A DNA stretch of 64,000 nucleotides from Sordaria brevicollis (GCA_033439795.1 JAUTDP010000008.1:1550001-1614000), one strand, 5' to 3'; positions 24,498-37,457 are shown, counted from the stretch's first letter. The notes: generated by a model from the sequence alone, not told the origin. Made by a program: numbers and translations.

Positions 24498-25104
24498 GAG
24501 GTGCTTGATTCTCCGGGCCGGGAACCGAGTGGCCATGAAGGGTTGAGGTGCAGGGTGCAGCAGGGTACAACAGGGTGCCGAATCAATAACGGCGTCACTT
24601 ATGTCTGATACGAAGCAATGGGAGGCTTATTATGATCAATGAAGAGCAGCATCGGGGGAAAAGCACGGACGGACCTTGCCCAGTCTTATTTACACATCAC
24701 GCGCGGTCGCCGATGGGATGGTCTGTTTTCTTCTTTTTCTCTCTTATTTTTGGGCTTTCGGGGGAGGGTGGGGGGAGGGATGCTCGTCTTCCAGCCTTTC
24801 CTTTTTGTTGTTATTACTACTACTACCCCTTTCTTCCCTTTTCCCCCGTGCTGGTCGTTGGAATTTTTCCTCAATGTGGTTAACGAAGCCATCACACTTG
24901 CGCATGGGTTACGAAAGGTATTATTTAGTCGAAATGAACTATGGGGGATAAACAGCCCTGAACTTAACTCTTCCGTTGCTCTTCATCGTGAAATGTCTAT
25001 CCCCACATCAACAACGTGGAAGACGAGGAGTAGTACGTAATAGGAACGATGGAGGATACCGTGATAACGTTTGTGCAACAGCGGAGAAAGTCAAAAAGTC
25101 AATA
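24498..25104. other. 3' region of rab11; no gene seen
   Basis: About 600 bp containing the rab11 3' UTR. A short imperfect tandem GCAGGGTRCARCAGGGTRC lies just after the stop (about 24550-24580), and pyrimidine-rich tracts follow at 24725-24850. It ends at the TA bordering the MITE. Confidence 0.45.
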
Positions 25105-25436
25105 CAGGAATTACCCCTGACAATGCATGCACCTGAAAGTGCATAAACCCATCTAAATGCTTAAGATTTGGCTGCCGCAATTAATTTGTATGGGCAAATG
25201 CTTAATTGCTAAATGTATACCCTTTGACCGGCCATTTTGGTGTGATATGCACTTTCAGGCACCCTATTTCTAGGGCCCTTTAGTGGGTTACACCTATAAG
25301 TACACCCTGGAGGACGCAAGAAATTTCCTGTCAGTGAGGCCGGAAGGTCTTGGCGTGAGCCTGAAAATGCATAAGGACCTCTAAATGCATACAAAATGGC
25401 CGCCCGGATTACATGCATTATCAGGGGTAATTCCTG
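25105..25436. mobile_element. 332-bp MITE with 24-bp terminal inverted repeats
   Basis: The left end CAGGAATTACCCCTGACAAT (continuing GCATG) is the inverted match of the right end, with one mismatch in about 24 bp. TA dinucleotides flank it directly (25103-25104 and 25437-25438), as expected of Tc1/mariner-type insertion. Inside, the motif CCTGAAARTGCATA occurs three times: near 25132 and 25363 in direct orientation and near 25243-25257 inverted. A second subterminal word, AAAATGGCCG, accompanies two of them. There is no ORF, so it is non-autonomous. Base composition is normal, without RIP, consistent with copies shorter than the roughly 400-bp duplication length RIP needs. Confidence 0.85.
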
Positions 25437-25438
25437 TA

Positions 25439-25965
25439 TCCAAGACATTTTGGGCCTGCCTCTGTGTGGATTATCGTGTCCGTCATCATTCGCGTCACCC
25501 GAGACGGTTGAGGTGGGTTTGGGTACGGACAGGCCAGTCCCATCTCATGGAACCAGGGCGGACAGAGAAGCACGCGTGGAACTTTGACATGCGCAGGCAA
25601 ATGGAACGAATCCCCAGAATCTGGGGGTCCGGATTCCAGGTCCATCAGTGGGACAAATGCGGGTTGCCCAGACCGCCGACCGCCTTCAGCCTTTCAGCTG
25701 TGCCAAGCAAGGACGGGGACGCTAAGATAAGGGAAAACTTATCAAAGTGGGGCTGCAATTGGCCGGCGAACTTTTTTTGAGAACGGCCTGCCGCTGCGCT
25801 TCACCCGCGCAGAGAGGTTCGTAGATGGAGCATTGAATTCAATACCTTTGCGATCCGCTTTCTGATTTTCTGTCATCACTTCAACTACACAACCACCAAC
25901 TTCAGTCACCCTTGTCCTTCGCCCAATTTCTGATACCCAAAGAACGACAAGAAATAAAATCAAAA
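25439..25965 (+). other. Upstream region of brx1
   Basis: 527 bp between the MITE and the BRX1 start. The last roughly 90 bp form an A/C-rich leader (CAACTACACAACCACCAACT and following). No separate gene seen. Confidence 0.45.
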
Positions 25966-27085
25966 ATGGCCGCCGTTTACAAGTCGCTCTCCAAGAGCGC
26001 CAAGAAGGTCGAGGACCACGAGGAGAACGAGAACAACAACGCCCCCAATGGCGGTTTCAGGAAGAACAAGCAGAGAGTTTTGATTCTCTCGTCCAGAGGC
26101 GTTACCTACAGGTACATACGGGCTCTTGATTCTGGAAAGGAGGAAAAGGAGACGGCTAAAGGACAGGATACTAATTGTTATTGCACCCTGAATACAGACA
26201 CAGACATCTCCTCAACGATCTCGCAGCGATGCTTCCCCACGGCCGCAAAGACGTCAAGTTCGATTCCAAGTCCAAGCTTTACCAACTCAACGAGCTCGCC
26301 GAGCTTTACAACTGCAACAACGTCATGTTCTTCGAGGCGCGCAAGGGCAAGGATTTGTACATGTGGTTCAGCAAGGTTCCCAACGGTCCTACAGTCAAGT
26401 TCCATGCCCAGAACTGTGAGCACAGCCCATACTTGAGATATACAAGGAAATACTTGGTTCTAACAAACTCCCAGTGCACACCATGGAAGAGCTTCACTTC
26501 ACAGGCAACTGCCTCAAGGGCTCCAGGCCACTCCTCTCCTTCGACGGCACCTTCGAGTCAGAGCCGCACTACCGCGTCATCAAGGAGGTGTTTTTGCAAA
26601 TGTTTGGCGTCCCCCAGGGCGCCCGCAAGTCAAAACCGTTTATCGACCACGTCATGAGCTTCAGCATCGCCGACGGCAAGATCTGGGTGCGCAACTACGA
26701 GATCCGGGAGGTAGAGAAGGTCAAGGGCGAGAAGGACAGCGAAGGAAACGATATCCCAGCGGCGGACGACAAGTCATCGAAAAAGAGAAAGGGCGCGCCC
26801 AACGCGGAGCTCAAGGACACAGACGTCAGCCTGGTCGAGATCGGCCCCCGGTTCGTCCTAACGCCCATCGTCATACAGGAGGGCGCGTTCGGCGGCCCCA
26901 TCATCTACGAGAACAAGCGCTTCATCTCGCCCAACCAGGTGCGCTCGGAGCTGCGCAAGGCCAAGGCCACCAGGCACAACGCCAGGACGGAGCAGGTCAA
27001 GGAGAGGCTCGGCAAGCTCGAGACCATTACGGCGCAGGCCAAGAAGGAGAAGGATCTGTTGGACACCAAGGAGCTCTTTGCTTAG
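25966..27085 (+). CDS. brx1: Ribosome biogenesis protein BRX1 (Brix domain)
   Basis: Nucleolar 60S ribosomal-subunit assembly factor that binds pre-27S rRNA with EBP2/RPL3-region factors. Three exons, 25966-26111, 26198-26415 and 26475-27085, give 324 aa. The introns are 86 and 59 bp (donors GTACAT and GTGAGC; a CTAACA branch in the second). The Brix domain starts around NKQRVLILSSRGVTYRHRHL (across intron 1) and continues with DLAAMLPHGRKDVKFDSKSK, EARKGKDLYMWFSKVPNGPT and HTMEELHFTGNCLKGSRPLL. It ends after IGPRFVLTPI and GGPIIYENKRFISPN. The C-terminal tail is Lys/Glu-rich and probably helical. The fit to the family is end to end, with no anomaly. Confidence 0.97.
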
Positions 27086-28946
27086 ACGAAGGGCAAGGGG
27101 ATCGAGTGAGGGAAAGAGAGTGGGGGAAAGAGAGGGAGAGAGGAGAGAGCTTTCTCTCACAGAACAACACTATTTCATCATGTTTGCCTGCGACGCATAT
27201 CATCAAGTCACACGCCTTAGGTTTTAAGGGTAATGAAGGAGTTTTTGTACTTTTACTGGCTGGCTGGTTTATAGGTCTGGTTGGGAAAAAGAAAGGAAAT
27301 CGATTTGCATTGTATAACACTTGTCCGTGGGGATGAATGTGCAAGACGGAGGAGCAAAACCCTTCCGACAGAGGAAAAAAAGACATTCATGGTATGCCGG
27401 CAGATGAGAAGGGGTCGGGTTCAAGCAAAGCATTTACAGAAACTAGAACATGAAGTCATATAAAGGCATCATTGGGTAACGTATCTGCTCCTGGTCCCGA
27501 TCTCGGTTTTGTTTACGGAGACGATCAGTTGAAAACAAGGGATGAATATCAAGGCGGATGCTTAGAAAGTTAGCTGATGTAAGAAGCAAACCCTATCGAA
27601 ATAAACCACCATGGTTAACAATATGGCTACATCAAAGGCGAAATATCAGAATTTCATGACTCAGGTTGAACGATATCGGATGAGAGGTGTTCGCGACTCC
27701 TTTCATTCTTCTTGGTGAGAATGTTGAACTCTGCTACAGGGCCCTTGTTCCCTCAAGAACAGTGGGTGAAAGAGCGGGAGGCGCCGACCAGTTGGGCCCC
27801 CTTGCCTGCCTGCCCCTGCTGGCCACTCGCCAATTCCCCATTCGCTTCAGCGGCTCTTATTCCCAATTCTAGACCCAAACCCAACTCCAACACCACACTC
27901 ACAACCAAACACCAAACACTTCCTAATCCGAACGTTCGTTCCCCAAACGCCTCAGCAGCAAGCGCCAACTTGAATATTTCAGCATAATTCCGCCCCTTGT
28001 TTGGCACAAACTTTAGCGCGCAACCTTATTTGGATTTGATCGTATCGATATCTCATCTGTCTTCTTGTTACCTGGCTTCCTCGTCTTTTTCCCCAAAAGG
28101 CATGCACCGGCAATTCTCCCATAAGCTAGGTAAGCTCACTCACTCACCCATCGTTCACATCCCATCCCCAGTTTAGCCGCCCCTGCCTCTTGCCCGCTGG
28201 TTCGCGCCGGCGCGTCTCCATGACCGCGCGGGAGCCCGTTCAGGAGGATGAGGAACCATTCGAAAGCTTCAATTTTGAGCTAAGATGCTGTCAAACCATT
28301 CTTCTCCCTGGGTTTTGGTTGAGACGGGAAGTTCGCGGCGCAAGTGTGTCTTGTCCGGGTCTGGGCTATCCGCTTCACTCCAGAGCCGGTCCGGTGGACG
28401 ACCGGTTCATCCATAAAACAACCTCAGCCCTCCCTCCCTACACAAGCCCCCACTACCGCATCTTCTTTCAGGATGATGGTACAGGATAATATGCCTTATA
28501 TGGCAGAGATCATGAAGCGGTTGCTGCGTCGGGTACCTACTCCCTTACACACTTTACCCCCTTCACGATAGCCCTTTCACTCTCTCACCTGCCAGCTACT
28601 CTGGCTTTCGGTCTAGATATGGGCACGGCTGCTTGCCATATATACGCTCATGGAAGCTCCATTGATGATTGTCTGGCGGTACAAGGGGTTTGGTTTCTCT
28701 AAACGGCACCGGTTCCCCTCGCACTGCTCCTTGTTTGTTGCTTCCACAGCGGCAACCTTTATCTCTACCTCTCAAACATCACATCACCCTTTGCCTTGTT
28801 TCCAGGTCCTAAGAGACATCTTTAGCGTGATCATTCAGTTTTACACCTGGCACCTTACTAACACGTTCACGCAGGTTTCAAGAGTTGACACCGGCATCAT
28901 TACTTAAACCCTTCAGCAATCGTCCGCTAGGACGGACCATTTCAAG
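27086..28946. other. brx1 3' region and hda-1 upstream region; no gene seen
   Basis: 1.86 kb. A GAGAGAGG purine-rich run (27106-27150) lies in the brx1 3' UTR. The remainder is unremarkable and should contain the hda-1 promoter and a long leader. Frames of up to 119 codons are not protein-like. Confidence 0.45.
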
Positions 28947-31424
28947 ATGGTCGACAACGACAACGATGTCGTGATGGACGGCCAAGATGATCATTCGGCC
29001 ACGACTGGCGTGCCGCCAACAAGTAATGGCCTCGCCAAAGCAGAACCAGAACCAAACGGGCATGATCACGCCAGCACCACCAAAGACGTGAAGGATGAGA
29101 AGCTGGATGACGATAAGGATCCGTTTATCTATCCTGCTCGCCTAAAGCGACGAGGTCTTCTTCCTACAGGATGCTGTTACGACGATCGTATGAAGCTTCA
29201 TGCCAACGCCGACTTCGGCCCTAACCCGCACCACCCTGAAGATCCGTCTCGTATTGAGCACATTATGAGAATCTTCAAGAAGGAAGGTCTTGTGTTTACT
29301 GGCAGTGATGCGGACCTCAAGCAGGTCATCCGCACCGACCCTAGGAGGTACATGTGGCGCATCCCGGCCCGGCACGCGACGAAGGAGGAAATCTGCATCG
29401 TCCACCACCCTGAGCATTTCCAATGGGTACAAGATCTGTCACGGAAACCAACAGCAGAGCTCCGGCGCCTCTCTACCATCATGGATCAAGGTAGAGACTC
29501 CCTCTACGTCGGAAGTATGACGTATGAAGCGTCCTTGATCTCGGCCGGAGGTGCTATCGAGACGTGCAAGAGCGTCGTGGTTGGTAACGTCAAGAACGCT
29601 TTTGCGGTTATCCGTCCTCCGGGACATCACGCCGAGTTTGACGCCCCAATGGGCTTCTGTCTCTTCAACAACGTCCCGATCGCAGCGAAGATTTGCCAGA
29701 CGGAATACCCGGAGATCTGCCGCAAGGTACTTATCCTGGATTGGGATGTCCACCACGGCAACGGCATCCAGAACATGTTCTACGAAGACCCGAATATTCT
29801 TTACATCTCGCTACACGTCTACGCGAACGGCTCTTTTTATCCTGGGAAGCCAGACAACCCGATGACTCCAGATGGTAGTATCGAGAACTGCGGTGCGGGT
29901 GCGGGCTTGGGAAAGAACGTCAACATTGGTTGGCACGACCAGGGAATGGGCGATGGCGAGTACATGGCAGCTTTCCAGAAGATCGTTATGCCTATCGCTC
30001 ACGAGTTCGATCCGGACCTGGTCATTATCTCTGCCGGATTTGACGCCGCGGATGGCGACGAGCTCGGTGCCTGCTTTGTGTCGCCATCTTGCTACGCTCA
30101 TATGACGCATATGCTCATGTCCCTTGCCAACGGCAAGGTGGCTGTCTGTCTCGAGGGTGGTTACAACCTTGAGGCCATCTCCAAGTCAGCCTTGGCAGTG
30201 GCCCGCACGCTCATGGGTGAACCGCCCCCAAAGATGGATATCCCCAAGATCAACAAGGAAGCTGCTCGTGTTCTGGCTAAGGTCCAGGCGTATCAGGCAC
30301 CGTACTGGGAATGCATGCGACCAGGCATCGTAGATGTTCAAGAGATGCAGAGTCAAGGTGGCCAGAGGTTACACGACGTCGTCCGATCGGCTCAGCGCTT
30401 CAACCTCTCGGAGAGGTTCGGCATGTTCCCGCTGTATATCCAGCGAGACGTTCTTTTCAAGTCCTTCGAGAACCAGGTTCTGGTAACGAGAAATGCTAGC
30501 GAAGCTCGCAAGCTTCTGGTTGTCATTCATGATCCGTAAGTTACCACTCCGCCATCCTTCATCGACCGAGCTAGAGCTAATTGCGTTTTCCTACAGACCA
30601 GAATTGCATGCCCAACCAGATCCTCTCGACAACAGTCTCGCGCCACATGATTCTTGGGTTGTAAGTTTTACAAGCTTTTTACTGTTACTGAGCACAAGCT
30701 AACAGACAATACAGACGGATAGTATCCCCCAATACATCAAGTGGGCTATAGACAGGAACATTGGCGTTTTCGATATCAACGTTCCCCAATACGTCACTCA
30801 CCCAGAGGTAAGGGAAAACAATGCCCAACAAAACGTAGGAAAGAATCGTGCTGACCTGAGGCCTGTAGGACACGGACACATTTACACCTAAGGTAGACGA
30901 GCGGACGCAACAAGCACAGATCCAAGAGCTCATGTGCTACATCTGGGACAACTACCTTCAACTCTACGACGCGGATGACATCTTCCTCATGGGTGTTGGT
31001 AATGCCTACCTCGGCGTGAAGCTCCTGCTCATCAACAGAGGTATGTCTACAATGTCCCTTCTCCCATACCTTTGAAGGGCATGATTACTGACTTCTAAGC
31101 ATAGACGTAAAATCGCGAATCTCTGGTGTCGTCAACTTTGTCAACGGGAACCTCCGTCCCGTCAAGTCCGATGTCGACACCGATCTCTCATCGTGGTACA
31201 AGGATAACTCGCGCGTCTACGTGTCGGCCGACCATGCCTGCTGGGCAGACGCCGACCTGACCAGAAAGGTCATGAAGCGTAGGTTTGGTTCGGTAATTCG
31301 CAGTGACGTGAGCGGGTTGGGCCGGATGATGAACGAGCACTTCAAGGATGTGCAGGATTGGATGTTGGCCAAGATGGTGCCGGAGGATGAGAAGCTAGGT
31401 GATGAGATGGTCGATGATGCGTAG
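28947..31424 (+). CDS. hda-1: Class II histone deacetylase HDA-1
   Basis: Zn-dependent lysine deacetylase; in N. crassa HDA-1 is the catalytic subunit of the HCHC silencing complex with HP1, CDP-2 and CHAP (known from the literature). Exons 28947-30535, 30597-30660, 30715-30807, 30869-31040 and 31105-31424 give 745 aa; introns are 54-64 bp. The deacetylase domain (about residues 60-440) shows the catalytic His pair in RPPGHHAEFD. Zn-binding DWDVHHGNG and SAGFDAADGD follow, then the class II signature CLEGGYNLEAI. The C-terminal roughly 250 residues, starting near VIHDPPELHAQPD and containing TDSIPQYIKWAIDRN and FLMGVGNAYLGVKLLL, match the Arb2 domain typical of fungal Hda1. All expected active-site residues are present. 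Confidence 0.97.
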
Positions 31425-32133
31425 GACGGAAAATCGAGCAGATCATCAAGGCTATGGAAAAGCCGTTGGAAATAGCGAATGCATAGGAGCTTACGGTGTA
31501 AGGCGGTAGCTTATTCTAGACTTGATATACCGTGATCTACTAGCTCTGGATATTGGTGTGCTTTGAGCCTCGATTCCTTGAACATGTTGGCGTGACAAAC
31601 TACCCAACCTTGACCACCCTGAAGCTGGGACGCGCTTATCCATCCAGACCGCGTTTGCGATGTGCTTGGACTTTTGTGGCGGATTTGGCCCAAGCCACGG
31701 TCCGAGCCACATCCTGCGCAGTCCCCGCGACACCCATCCACGTGACTGCGTGTCCGCGCTAGACGCTAGTGGCAGCAAGCCGGCTCTGAGCCAGCTCCCG
31801 GCAGGCAAAACTTTCAAACTGTCACTCCTTCAGTTTGCAGGGGACCGGCTCACTGCAGGTTCGTGAATCGCGGTCACGATTCGTCCAGTCTCTCAATCGC
31901 AACCCATTTTCGCCTTTTGCAGCCCGCCTCACCACACTTCATCTCACTTGCACATAACTGCACGTTTCCACTTTCCTTACAAACAATACACGCACGTCGC
32001 CAAACAAGCAGTCGTAACCTGACGACCCGACACGCGAAACTCCCCCCCTTCCCCTTCCCCTTCCAGTCCTTTCCTTTTCCTTTTTTATCCGCCCGATCCC
32101 TTGCGCATAAGGTCGATACAAAAACCACCCCTT
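31425..32133 (+). other. Intergenic and 5' leader of the RS-repeat gene
   Basis: About 700 bp between the hda-1 stop and the ATG at 32134. The last 200 bp are C/T-rich (CCCCCCTTCCCCTTCCCCTT and similar), typical of a 5' UTR or core promoter. No other gene seen. Confidence 0.45.
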
Positions 32134-35100
32134 ATGCGACCAGATTACCCCCCCTTCAACAAACACCATCATCACGGCGGTCACCACCACGGACACCGAG
32201 GCGGAGCGAGACATCATAATAATTCTCGGAACAACAACAATCATCATCATCATCATCATCATCACCATAATAACAACCATCACCATCACAATAACAACAA
32301 CCCTAACTTTACGCCCCAGTTTTTGTCTGGAAGTAGAGAAGGACCAGGAGGACCTGGAGGACTTGGAGATAGAGGAGAAAGAGGTGAACGGGGAGGTGGA
32401 CCACCACTACCGCTTTCTGCTGATGCTACGGCTATGGATAGGAGCAGGAGGTGAGTTTCTTCTTTTCTTTTCTTGGGAGGAATTGTGGTGCCAGCCAAGG
32501 ACGAGCTTGATCGTGGGAATTTGTTTCTCGGGTGAGACACTTTACACAAACGAGAGAATGAATTGCCCCTGTACATGGAAATGGAAACGGAAACGGAATG
32601 GGATTGGGACTGGGGACCACCGGCGGCGGGAAACGACGACATATCGTCCAAGCAGCATGGACTCGACCTTGTTTGAATACCGACGGAGACGACATCACAG
32701 GATTACTATGCGATAACACTAGGAGGATGGGCCATGGTGTTCGAGGATCTGGGAGGATACACACCGCGAGTGTGGTCTTACATTGCTGCGCGTCGAAGGG
32801 AAGACCAGCGATCGGTCATTGGGAAAAGTACGGACAAATCGAACAAGCGAAGAGCCAACTCGATTGCCCGTTCGAAGCGAGTTGACGCATCGAGACCAAC
32901 ACCGAGGAGCAAAACCAACATTCCATGAAGGCCAGGGAACGAACAACAACTGCGTTTGCTGCATCACCTATTGTCGGCGGTGTCCCAAATGTTTCGGACG
33001 GCATCCGCAACGGGTTTCAGAGATGTTTCTGGGAGAGCTCAAACCGCATCAATTCTGCGATACCGACCATTCTTCAATATGCACTCCTCTGAGATGAGGG
33101 GCATTGGTCTCATTCTTCCACCCCTGGATTTGATACCAAGCCTCGGCGATTTATCAAGGTTCATCGACTCCATAACTATTACCTTCCATCACCAACCTGG
33201 GAATAAGGAGCGACCGACCTCGACCTTGCGAACATCTTGGCAACTGCTCTCGGCAACCGCTGTCGATCTCGATATTTTCCCACCGTTCACGTCGTCGAAC
33301 TTCCTTCGCGCCTTTGAAGATGGCTAAGGAAGTGGAAGGAAAGGCTGCTTAGCACTGCTGAAGACATCATCCATCTTCGCTTGGATGGATCCTCGGCGGG
33401 GAGGGCAGCGCTAGATTGAGATGCTTGAGTCTTGGAATGATTCCATAGGGAGCAAGCATTCTGCTTCTGAACCTGAGGAGGCGAGCGCGCTTGCCGGGTT
33501 TGGAACGACGCTGTCTTCTGTTTTCCTTTGGGAAGTCATGCTGGTCGTGGCTTTTCAGTGGTTCCGCGTTGATCTGCTCTTTTCCTCTCTTAACTTGCTT
33601 TCTTTGTCATTCTCAAGCTCGTCCTGGCATGGCCTGTTCAACCCTGCAACTTTCTACGATGTCCGTTATGTCCAGGGCATGCGTTGCTAACAGAATATCC
33701 ATACAGATACGAAGATGGTGAAGTTCGCAGATATGGTGCTGGCGAATCCTACAGACCGTATAACAGAGATCGGTCTCCCCGGGCCACTCGCAGTCCTTTG
33801 AGAGATCGAGGCCGTACCCCGCCCGGCGCTAGCGACAGTTATGTTCCAAGCAGATCACCCGCACCACGCCGCCGTTCTCGTAGTGGCGACCGGTTGGCGG
33901 ATCGTATCGGAGAACGTGGAGGAGACCGCGTCGGAGACCGTTTGGTTGATCGCATTGGAGATCGGGTAGGCGATCGCCTGGCTGATCGCGTGGGCGACCG
34001 GCTGGGAGATCGTCTTGGTGACCGTCTAGGAGACCGCCTTGGGGACCGAATTCGTGATCGTATTGGCGACCGCATGGGAGACCGTATGCCGGACCGCTTG
34101 GCAGATCGCATTAGTGATCGCCCCGGCGGGATGGGTGACCGATACAGACGCCCTCGAGACAGGTCCAGGGAACCGGACAATACATGGAGAAGACCGGACC
34201 GCAGCAGAAGTCGCGCTCGCAGTCCTCCTCCTCCTCGCAGTCCTTCACCACCACCGAGACGCAGCCCGCCTCCTAGAAGAAGCCCTCCTCCCAGATTTGC
34301 CTCTCCTCGTCGCGATGAGCGACCTGAGAGGGCTCGATCACCCCCGCCCCCTCGGCGAGACATCGAGATTCGGAGAAGATCTAGGTCGCCGTTCGAGAGA
34401 GACAGAGGTTTCCGCCGTAACCGCTCACCACTGAGACGGACACCACCTGTGGGGCCACGAGGAGGCTCTTACCGTCCTCGCTTCCGGTCTCCCGACCGCC
34501 GTGTCCGTGACCAGGACGATCGTTATCCTGCCCCGGCTTACAGGCGTCCTGTTTCACCCCCGCCCGTCAGAGACTCAGTCAACTCATCTGCGATTGGGTC
34601 TCGCTCAGCTTCAGGCAAGTCTTCGCCGCGCCCAAGCTCTCGCCAGAGGAGAGAGGACCGGTCAAGACCTCAATCACCGGCACCGGCACCGGCTCCAGCT
34701 CCAGCTCCAGCTGCGGTGCAGGTGCCGGCAAAGGAACCTACACCTCCTCCGCGGTCCCCTCCACAGCAGGCGGCCCCGCCCACGCCGATTCCTGTACGTG
34801 AAAGCCCTAAGAAAGAGCAGCGGCAGCCGGCACCGGAGCCAGCTCCCGCTCCTACTCCCGTCAAGTCGCCTCCTAAAGGTCCAGCGGCTTTGAGGGCACC
34901 ACCCACCGGCCCTAGGAACCTGGCGCCACCTGCGGCGCCATCCGCGCCATCAGCAAGCCCGGTAACTCGTCATCCTCCTCAGACACCCAGCGGTCCTTCT
35001 CGACCCGACACCTCCAGTCCGCCCGTACCACCCTCTGGACCCCGGGGTTACGTGCCTCCCCAGCGAGGCGGCTTCGCGTCTCGCGGCGGCCGTGGCGGAA

Positions 35101-35714
35101 ACAGCTGGTCAGGCATCTCCCGCCACAACTCGGTCAACAACAGCAATACCAACGGCCCGGCATCGTCCGCCGTCTCGCCCTCTTCCGGTCCACCTACCGG
35201 TCCCAGCGGTGCCAACACCATCCCCACCGGCCCTCGCGGATCCATCTCCGCAGCCGCCGGCAACACATCATCTGCCCCCGTCGTAACATCCACCTCCTCC
35301 CCCTCCCCATCCCTCAGCAACGCCGCCTTGAAACCCTTCAACCCACCCACCGGCCCCGCCGCCCACCACGGCCACCACGGCCACGGCGGACCTCGCCAAC
35401 CCTTAACCCTCGCGCAGTCTCTAATGGCTAGCATGCCTCCCCTTATCCCAGGCGTCGGGAAGCTCGATCCCTCTGTTGGCTCAACCATGCTCACAGGAGT
35501 CACTAAAGACCTCGAACCGCATCATCGCAAGCTGATGGAAGATGAAGAAAGGATCAGAGAAGAACTCAATGCCAAGAAGGAAAAGTTGAGAAGGAGCTTG
35601 AGGATGTGGAGCAAGATGGAGAGGGAGAGCAAGGCGTTTGAGCTCAAGAGTGATTTGAGTGAGAGAAGCCTTAAGAATTTGGCAGGCGAGGGGCTGGGGG
35701 GTGCTGCGTTTTGA
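32134..35714 (+). CDS. RS/GDR-repeat, Pro-rich protein, probable RNA-processing factor
   Basis: Two exons, 32134-32450 and 33707-35714, give 774 aa; the 1256-bp intron is far longer than others here (GTGAGT donor, GCTAAC then ATACAG acceptor). Residues 1-60 are His/Asn-rich, with a run of nine His. Residues 60-105 are Gly-rich. Exon 2 opens with RYEDGEVRRYGAGESY and RS dipeptides, then about 22 tandem GDRx/ADRx tetrapeptides (residues about 166-256; DNA 33885-34145). Arg-Ser-Pro-rich blocks and a long Pro/Ala/Ser-rich region follow. The last 70 residues form a charged helix (DLEPHHRKLMEDEERIREEL and onward). RS content suggests nuclear RNA processing. I do not recognise a specific orthologue. 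Extra exons inside the long intron cannot be excluded. Confidence 0.75.
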
Positions 35715-37457
35715 GTGGAATGGGGTGAGTGGTACTTCGGGGATAGTGTGGGAGCAGAACTGGGACAGTAGTAACTGGTACGGTGACTGGAGGAAGGAGA
35801 CGGGAGATAAAGGATGGAATGGTTCATACGGGGTTATCTCTACAGGTGACTGGTGATGATCGTTGGAGGTCTAGCGGAGTGTTCTGGGTTGTTCAGGCCG
35901 TTAAACTTCGTTGCTGGTCTCGCTCGGTATGGTTAGGTATGGTTTAGTTCAGCCCATGGAGTCTTTGTCACTCCGGTGGTTGACTATGATATGGTACGAT
36001 ATGGTTATGGTTATGGTCATGGTCATTAGTAAATAGACAGGTTCGAAATTGCATGGATGGGCTTTGTAACAATGGTTTTTAGTGGTTTATCCACATCATA
36101 ACATAAATAGGTAGAGAATGGCAGCGAGAATCGCATGAAAATATTGAAAGTAACCTCTTCTTCTCAATGAGCTGGCTCAATGTGCGTATCCTATCTATGG
36201 TCTCCTGGCCTCCCTTGTGTACCCGTTACCTAGGGAGTAAGGTCCAGTTAAGAATGGCTGAGTTTAATCTTAACATCATCGTCCGCCCTCATCGTGCTTC
36301 TTGGTCCTTCACTTTTGTTTCTTACACTTCTATATCCCATCACTTCCAGCCATCGTTGACAGACGTGCAACCTCACCAGTCCCCAGAACCACAGAACCAT
36401 GAGTCCATATGCACCCGCATCGGTTTCCATACCCAGCGACATCTGCCCAGTTGCACCCTCGCACTGACCTATCCTCGTATATATCATAGCCCTCATGATT
36501 CTAGAAAGACGGTGACATACTGCTAAGTGCTGGTGCCTCTCCTTATGGACGACAAGGAAGGTGCTGTGCAAGTGGAAAGAGCCGGGAACTGACCAATGAA
36601 ACTATTGAACTACCCATCACCTGTCAACATCCATCTCAATGACATCTTTCCCTTTCCATTCCCCTCTTCTGCCATGTCTGCCTGCGAGATTATTCCGTGA
36701 GTTTCTCGTGGGCTTCTCGTAAGCTTCTCATGGTCTCCTCGCCGCTCGGGCCCTCGCTGATCGCCTTTCGCTCCTCGCAACTATCCATGCCTACTTGCCA
36801 TGTCCAGCAAGTCTTATCGGTACTTCTTCGGCCATCAAGGTTCATCAATATTGTGACGTCGCCAAGACCAGTGACAAGACCCATCACCAACATCAGCCAT
36901 CAAGGTCCCCGGCCCAAAGCTTTGCCTCAGTCACTGACTCCGTCAAGTCTCATGTTTCTTTTTCTCGGCTTGAGCTCCGGAGACAGGCCATGATCAAGAT
37001 CCATAACATGACCTCGATAGACCCTGGACATCTTAACGTCCTCGGTGTTCCTGACTATGTATATAGTCATGACAAGCGGGCGGCAGCGGGCGGCAAGCGG
37101 CGAGTGGGTTGTTAGCCGTTGATCGTATTGCCCGATAAGGCGTTGTCAGACCACGCTCACGTCGATACGACGGTAACGGTGGCAGCGATACCACCCACCC
37201 CCTTTCCCTTTCAACTTTGCCTCATGTTGTCATATCGTCATACCACTAATGGGAATTTGCCAATCATTGAGTGTTGATGGGCATCGTGTTCTCGAACCTC
37301 TGGAAGGTCTCGGGTTTGGCCAGCTCAATGGAGGTTGCGAGATCTTTTAGGAAGTATCTGGTCAATGGATAGCAAGAACGCATTGTAGAGACGGGTTTGT
37401 AACTCACCTCGGATCAAAGCTCTTGCTTCAATGCTCTGGAGCAGTTCACTGCGAGTA
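35715..37457. other. Convergent intergenic region; no gene seen
   Basis: 1.7 kb downstream of the RS-repeat gene and upstream of the small MITE. A short imperfect tandem of GGTTATGGTYATGGT occurs at about 35995-36030, probably in a 3' UTR. Open frames of up to 119 codons look non-coding. Confidence 0.45.

Noticed and set aside
33839..34363. 174-codon Arg/Ser/Pro minus-strand frame opposite the GDR repeats
   Set aside because: The reverse complement of a GDRx repeat automatically yields RSP-type repeats; it is in antisense phase and has no start context.
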